Assembly: GCA_017464225.1 (NCBI GenBank)
Contig: JAFUDW010000044.1
Location: 1 to 9,623 of the forward strand
DNA: 9,623 bases
From: Clostridia bacterium
GTDB taxonomy: Bacteria > Bacillota_A > Clostridia > Christensenellales > Aristaeellaceae
Reading direction: 5' to 3'
The notes beneath the pieces are model-generated. The model did no database searches, was not told where the DNA came from, and was given only the letters and a program-made list of their open reading frames with translations. Of this stretch, positions 6,636 through 9,623 are shown in pieces; within the stretch, counting starts at the first letter, position 1, and every line of letters starts with the position of its first letter. Made by a program: the position numbers and the translations under genes.

Positions 6636-6768
6636 CCGTGAACATACTATGAAAATTTGATATTATTTTGGGGTTTCCGCTTTATTCGACAAAAGCTGTC
6701 ATTGCGCTCCGCGCATTTTTGTAATAAGCTGTACCCAAACTCCAACCAATGAAAGCGAGGCATGCCCC

Positions 6769-6936
6769 ATGAAGATCACCATGAAATTTGACCCCTGCCG
6801 CCCGGCCCGCGCGCTGATTGAAATGCTGTTTGAAAACGGCATGTCTCAGGAAGCGCTGGCAATCGCCAAAACAGTGGACGACGCCCAACTGCGCTTATGG
6901 AACGGCGAGGAGCTGAGCGCTGCCAACGGCGGCTGA
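6769..6936 (+). CDS. Small 55-residue protein resembling a minimal XRE-type helix-turn-helix
   Basis: The ORF begins at ATG 6769 with GCGAGG 8 nt upstream and ends in TGA at 6934-6936. After an N-terminal MKITMKFDPCRP, the stretch ALIEMLFENGMSQEALAIA (15-33) followed by AQLRLWNGEELS (39-50) resembles the pattern of XRE/Cro-type HTH proteins: helix, G-x-S-Q-E-x-L-A, a second helix, then W-x-x-G-E. The turn glycine-valine-serine region between the helices is replaced by KTVDD, so the fold is uncertain. Codon use is like that of its neighbours. The upstream gap is AT-richer than the surroundings and has promoter-like elements. It converges on the ligase-like gene with no gap between stops. It may be a small regulator or a conserved short protein of unknown role. 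I do not recognise a named family. Confidence 0.55.
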   Translation: MKITMKFDPCRPARALIEMLFENGMSQEALAIAKTVDDAQLRLWNGEELSAANGG

Positions 6937-8304
6937 TCATTTTCTCCGCAGCTTTCCCGCGTCCCGCTTGATCCGCTGGAGCAGGCTGATGCGGGGGAGT
7001 TTTTTTGCGCCTTCGGCCAGGCGATCGGCCCGGGCCAAAAGCATGAACATCGGATAATAGATGGGATCGTTATGGAAAATATCCACCGTGCCCATGAACA
7101 GGAAGGTCATCAGCAGGATGGCCGCCGTTTTTACCGCGGCGCAGCGGCGATAACGCAGCGCTTCCCGTGTGGCGATCCATACCATGCCCAGATAGGGCAG
7201 CAGCGCCAGCACGCCGCCGTGCATCATGAGCTCCAGCAGCTGATTATGGGTATGGTTGAGCGGCTGGGCAAATGTGCTGCCAAACAGCTGGCGCACATAT
7301 TCCACCGGCAGCAGACCCACGCCGGTCAGCGGGTAATTTTTGATGATTTTCAGCGTTTCTTCCCAGATATGGGTGCGGTAGGTCAGATCGGTATCCTTGC
7401 CCAAACGGTCGCGGATCAAAAAGCCAAGGTTCTCCTGGATGTGGAGGAAATGCATGCCGATGAACAGCAGCGCCGAGGCTCCCAGCATGACGGCGGGCGT
7501 TGCATAGCGCGGCAGCGCTCTGCGATTGCACCAGACCAGCATGCCCATGAGCAGCGCGAAGCCCATCAGCGCCGTACCGCCCCGCTGGGTGACCACGGCA
7601 AAAAGCGTCAGCGCGAACACGATGCCCGTGCGCAGCGTATACCGGCCATGCTTCACCTGGGTGCGGATCATCTCCAGGCACAGGCCCGGGAATGCCAGCC
7701 GATAATAGAACACCCTGTTTCCGAGGAGCCATTCGGGCACGAAGGCCGCCTCGGCGTTTTCCACAGGCTCGATATACCAAACCAGTACCGACTGGCGGTA
7801 ATTGAGGCCGCCCGGCCAAAGCAGCCGCGCGGGCACATTGAGCGCCAGCCAGATCAGGAACGCCCAGGCCATGCCCTCCAGCAGGCTTTCGCGCTCGCGC
7901 TGCAGCCCCATATCGATGATCAGCATCAGGCACAGCCCACACATCCAATGCAGCCAATAGCCGCTGGCCCCGTGGAAGGCCAGCGTAACGGCTGCCAGCG
8001 CGCCGTGCATGCCCAGAAAGCACCAGAGCATGGGCTGCTTCCTGCTGATTCTCCCATTGATCCAACGGCAGGCATACATGCAGAGCACCGCCGCGCAGAG
8101 TATCCACAGCGGCACCCGCAGAAAGGGAAACACCTGCCGCGCGTCGTATTCCGACAGGCCGAACACGGCCCGCTCGGCCTTTTTCAGGTCGTTGGCGCGG
8201 ATGGCGATCAAGGTGAAAAGCGCATAGAAAACCGGTCTGGACAGCAGTCTGTCCAGCATATCGGCGATCCCGTTCTTTTTTTCAAGGCTTTGCGTATTCA
8301 TCAT
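6937..8304 (-). CDS. O-antigen ligase / Wzy polymerase-like polytopic membrane protein
   Basis: This is a 455-residue integral membrane protein with about ten hydrophobic segments and a large extracytoplasmic loop (about 282-350). The ligase/polymerase family (Wzy_C, WaaL/RfaL-like) is shown by three features: the loop-flanking arginine in TQRGGTALMG (239-248); the stretch TYRTHIWEETLKIIKNYP followed by LTGVG (308-330); and the diagnostic NHTHNQLLELMMHGG (350-364), containing the H-N pair near the active site. Members transfer or polymerise undecaprenyl-linked glycans on the outer face of the membrane. In a monoderm the product is likely a capsule, wall polysaccharide or glycan-modified protein. 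No glycosyltransferases are adjacent. It starts at ATG 8302-8304, 2 nt after the mnmE stop, with a weak ribosome site, so it is probably coupled to mnmE. A second ATG follows directly. The C-terminus is basic. Confidence 0.88.
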   Translation of the reverse strand: MMNTQSLEKKNGIADMLDRLLSRPVFYALFTLIAIRANDLKKAERAVFGLSEYDARQVFPFLRVPLWILCAAVLCMYACRWINGRISRKQPMLWCFLGMHGALAAVTLAFHGASGYWLHWMCGLCLMLIIDMGLQRERESLLEGMAWAFLIWLALNVPARLLWPGGLNYRQSVLVWYIEPVENAEAAFVPEWLLGNRVFYYRLAFPGLCLEMIRTQVKHGRYTLRTGIVFALTLFAVVTQRGGTALMGFALLMGMLVWCNRRALPRYATPAVMLGASALLFIGMHFLHIQENLGFLIRDRLGKDTDLTYRTHIWEETLKIIKNYPLTGVGLLPVEYVRQLFGSTFAQPLNHTHNQLLELMMHGGVLALLPYLGMVWIATREALRYRRCAAVKTAAILLMTFLFMGTVDIFHNDPIYYPMFMLLARADRLAEGAKKLPRISLLQRIKRDAGKLRRK

Positions 8305-8306
8305 TT

Positions 8307-9623
8307 TTATTTTCCCACGCAGAATTGTGAAAACACGCTGTCCAGCAGCTTTTCATCCACGCGCTCGCCGGTGATGCCGCCCAGCGTGTCCAGCGCGGCA
8401 TGCAGATCAATGGCCGCCAGATCGAGGGCCAGACCCGATTCCAGGGCCTCCGCGGCCGACCGCAGCTGCTCCGCCGCCTGCCGTGCCAGGCGCATATGCC
8501 GCGCGCTGGTCAAAGGCATATCGCCGCGCACCCGGGCCCGATCGGCCAGCAGGCCGCGCAGCATATCCAATCCCTGCCCCGTTTGCGCCGATACCCGGAT
8601 CGCGTCCGGCAACTCAAAGGCCGCGCCGCAATCGGCCTTGTTCAATACGATCAGCCGCGGCAGAGCCTCGGTATCCCGCAAAAGCGCCTCGTCCTCCGGC
8701 GTCAGCGGGCAAGAACCGTCCAGCACCAGCAGCACCAGATCGGCGGACTGCATGGCCTGCCGCGCGCGCTCCACGCCGATGGCCTCCACAGTTTCCGCCT
8801 GCTCCCGGATGCCCGCGGTATCGCTGAGGTTCACGCGCATGCCGGACAGCGTAACGCTGCCGCGCACCACGTCGCGGGTGGTGCCGGGGATATCGGTCAC
8901 GATGGCCCGCTCCTCGCAGAGGAGACAATTGAGCAGCGAGCTCTTGCCCACGTTGGGCCGCCCGCACAGCGCCGCCTCAAAGCCGATCTCCAGCAGCCGC
9001 GCCGCCCGCTCGTCGCAGGCCTCCGTCAATTTTTCCGCCAGGAATCGCGCCTTGGGCGCAATATCGCCCGCCGCCTCTTCCTCATCGATCTCCTCAGGGT
9101 AATCCAGCGCCGCGGCCACGCCCGCCGTGAGCGCGGTCACTTGGCCCTGGATATCGCCCACAAAGGCGCTGACGCCGCCCGTGAGCTGCCGCAGCGCCGC
9201 TCTGGACGCCTGCTCTCCCTGAGCGGCAATCAGCCGCATCACGGCCTCGGCCCGACTCAGGTCAATGCGCCCGTTCAGGAAAGCGCGGCGGGTAAACTCC
9301 CCGGGCTCGGCAGGCCGCACGCCCAGATCGTAGAGCGCGGAGAGCACCTGGCTCGCCACCTGCTCGCCGCCATGGAGCTGAAACTCGGCCACATCCTCCC
9401 GGGTATAGGAGCGCGGCGCCAGCATGAGCACGCCCATGCACTCGTCGATCATCTGTCCCCGCCCATCATACACGTGGCCAAACAGCAGCCGATGGCTTTC
9501 CATCGTCTGCTTGCCCGCCGGGCGGAAAAGCCGCTCAAAGCAAGTGCGCGCAGCTTCACCGCTCACGCGCACAATGGCGATGCCGCCCTGCCCCGGCGGG
9601 GTGGCCAGCGCCGCAATGGTATC
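8307..9623 (-). CDS. mnmE: tRNA uridine-5-carboxymethylaminomethyl modification GTPase MnmE (N-terminus cut by window edge)
   Basis: MnmE works with MnmG to modify wobble uridine 34 of certain tRNAs, using GTP and a methylene-tetrahydrofolate carbon unit. Of the gene, 438 residues are visible, and the frame runs off the right edge (first residues D-T-I-A-A-L-A-T-P-P-G-Q-G-G). Only a few N-terminal residues are missing, so the in-frame GTG at 9570-9572 is not the start. In the visible fragment the N-terminal folate-binding domain has LHGG (83-86) and AEPGEFTRRAFLNGRIDLSRAEAV-type sequence (105-128). The inserted GTPase domain has GRPNVGKS (221-228), TDIPGTTRD (243-251), DTAG (268-271) and NKAD (328-331). 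The C-terminal FCVGK carries the functional cysteine. It ends in TAA at 8307-8309. The promoter lies outside the window. Confidence 0.97.
   Translation of the reverse strand, partial: DTIAALATPPGQGGIAIVRVSGEAARTCFERLFRPAGKQTMESHRLLFGHVYDGRGQMIDECMGVLMLAPRSYTREDVAEFQLHGGEQVASQVLSALYDLGVRPAEPGEFTRRAFLNGRIDLSRAEAVMRLIAAQGEQASRAALRQLTGGVSAFVGDIQGQVTALTAGVAAALDYPEEIDEEEAAGDIAPKARFLAEKLTEACDERAARLLEIGFEAALCGRPNVGKSSLLNCLLCEERAIVTDIPGTTRDVVRGSVTLSGMRVNLSDTAGIREQAETVEAIGVERARQAMQSADLVLLVLDGSCPLTPEDEALLRDTEALPRLIVLNKADCGAAFELPDAIRVSAQTGQGLDMLRGLLADRARVRGDMPLTSARHMRLARQAAEQLRSAAEALESGLALDLAAIDLHAALDTLGGITGERVDEKLLDSVFSQFCVGK

Noticed and set aside
7072..9102. Plus-strand ORF of 676 codons spanning the ligase-like gene and mnmE in antisense
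   Set aside because: It crosses two real genes on the other strand, and its composition switches where those genes change. It is a shadow frame.

Overview
The window is a GC-rich stretch of bacterial chromosome holding housekeeping genes and, very probably, comes from a spore-forming Clostridia-like member of the Bacillota. The taxonomic guess rests on three things. The gene order is polA-coaE-lytic transglycosylase. PolA has a degenerate proofreading domain. A small SpoIIQ-like membrane protein is preceded by a sequence resembling a forespore (sigma-G type) promoter. No name below that level can be supported from sequence alone. TGA serves as the normal stop for several genes here, so the standard code applies.

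Layout. Positions 1-465 hold no convincing gene. They contain an elaborate multi-hairpin element (about 103-229) closed by a perfect 12-bp inverted repeat, then a GC-rich block with more hairpins. Positions 492-5967 form one minus-strand operon read from right to left: polA, coaE, a membrane-anchored lytic transglycosylase and a peptide-type ABC substrate-binding protein. The genes are overlapping or tightly spaced, and the operon ends at a clear terminator (492-519). A short divergent promoter region (5968-6056) separates polA from a plus-strand gene for a SpoIIQ-like, catalytically degenerate LytM/M23 protein (6057-6572). After a hairpin and about 160 bases of AT-richer DNA comes a 55-residue plus-strand ORF that looks like a minimal XRE-type helix-turn-helix protein (6769-6936). 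It meets, stop codon to stop codon, a minus-strand O-antigen-ligase-like polytopic membrane protein (6937-8304), which lies 2 nt downstream of mnmE (8307 to the right edge, lacking only its extreme N-terminus).

How the genes relate. polA (repair and Okazaki-fragment processing), coaE (last step of CoA synthesis) and mnmE (tRNA wobble-uridine modification) are housekeeping genes. The lytic transglycosylase, the substrate-binding protein, the LytM-like protein and the ligase-like protein all act at or outside the membrane and point to envelope, spore and nutrient functions.

The most striking observation is at the polA 3' end. The reading frame stops at a TGA exactly where the family has a conserved glycine, yet the missing C-terminal tail (Q-S-W-Y-E-T-K, then TAA) is still intact and in frame just downstream, overlapping the coaE start. 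This is either a nonsense change, a readthrough site or a sequencing error. The second most interesting item is the folded element at 103-229.
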